Below, one piece after another: positions 63,645 through 64,000 of a DNA stretch of 64,000 bases. The notes beneath the pieces were generated by a model that did no database searches, was not told where the DNA came from, and saw only the letters and a program-made list of their open reading frames with translations. Source of the DNA: Lachnospiraceae bacterium (GTDB lineage Bacteria; Bacillota; Clostridia; Lachnospirales; Lachnospiraceae); assembly GCA_015057455.1 (NCBI GenBank), contig SVEH01000003.1:62001-126000 (forward strand), read 5' to 3'. How positions within the stretch are numbered: the stretch's first letter is position 1; every line of letters starts with the position of its first letter. A program made the translations under genes and the position numbers.

Positions 63645-63764
63645 AACACTTACCTTCCATATCTTTTGTTAATCAATATCTTTATACTACTACACATATA
63701 ATGTGTTTATTACATATAGAACAACAATGACAATGCACCTGTAGTTTTCTATAAACTAAAAATC

Positions 63765-64000
63765 TTACTGAGATTTACTTTTGATTAATTCTTTTAATGA
63801 TAATTGATTAAATACTAATTTTTCATAAATACTGCCTAATAGCTTTATAATTACAACTATACATACTAACATAATTCCGCAAATTATTAAAGCTTGACTT
63901 ACTGAAATATTTCCTAATATTATATCTGCTGGAACTATATATGGTGCACTAAAAGGTATATATCTTGCCGCACCAATCATTTCTTTTTTTTCTAAAAATG
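63765..64000 (-). CDS. ABC-2 type transporter permease, C-terminal end only
   Basis: The frame is open at the window edge; only 78 codons and the stop are visible. The visible part (ARYIPFSAPYIVPADIILG then VSQALIICGIMLVCIVVII and YEKLVFN) is the last membrane segment of NatB-like permeases, with the IPFSAP motif. The rest of the transporter lies outside. It likely exports an ion, peptide or drug; cannot be told here. Confidence 0.8.
   Translation of the reverse strand, partial: FLEKKEMIGAARYIPFSAPYIVPADIILGNISVSQALIICGIMLVCIVVIIKLLGSIYEKLVFNQLSLKELIKSKSQ

Overview
This 64 kb window is AT-rich and almost entirely coded on the minus strand, with one convincing plus-strand gene (51938-52540). 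The gene content points to an anaerobic Clostridia member, most likely Lachnospiraceae: pyruvate phosphate dikinase, a clostridial-type 6S RNA, a c-di-GMP-I riboswitch, a uronate pathway with an SDR-type mannonate oxidoreductase, ECF riboflavin uptake, large secreted or wall-anchored proteins, and many DUF families typical of gut Firmicutes. The genus is inference only.

Layout. 1-6.3 kb: ppdK (3' end outside the window), a membrane TPR-like protein, a group Ic aspartate aminotransferase and a small acidic protein. 6.3-10 kb: a region with less AT-rich composition holding a secreted fibro-slime protein, preceded by a c-di-GMP-I riboswitch, then 6S RNA and an ECF-like sigma factor. 10.2-12.4 kb: an intracellular GH13 enzyme with a long leader. 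13-17.6 kb: a phosphorelay/c-di-GMP cluster (hybrid kinase with HPt, REC-REC, REC-HD-GYP). 17.7-30.2 kb: a glucuronide/glucuronate locus read as uxuB, GH2, membrane GH3, GPH transporter, uxaC, uxuA, kdgA, kdgK; together these carry glucuronides to pyruvate and glyceraldehyde 3-phosphate. 30.6-36 kb: a small secreted protein, a CoA-disulfide-reductase/rhodanese fusion, a nuclease-fold protein and a 12-copy 75-bp array. 36-44.6 kb: greA-lysS and two large secreted proteins. 44.8-51.9 kb: trmL, a DUF3791-DUF3990-DUF3791 triad that looks like a toxin-antitoxin module, Lrp plus aminotransferase, an AIR-synthase relative, and a VanW protein. 51.9-64 kb: TPR-like protein, DnaQ-type exonuclease, nth, a B12-type radical SAM protein, a VanY-type peptidase, an AAA ATPase bracketed by about 118-bp direct repeats, ribU, a thioester/Cna-B surface adhesin, a nucleoid-associated protein and the end of an ABC-2 permease.

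The most distinctive property is a large number of short tandem repeats. Several start inside the last codons or the stop codon of a gene and run into the following spacer (GH3, REC-REC, the 216-aa secreted protein, the 1134-aa secreted protein). Others are purine-rich spacers in the mRNA sense, placed just before ribosome binding sites. In-frame repeats and Asn-rich inserts occur in several enzymes as well, as if the same slippage process acts in coding DNA. The regulatory theme is surface biology: c-di-GMP sensing by a riboswitch and turnover by an HD-GYP enzyme whose receiver has Glu in place of the phosphoacceptor Asp.
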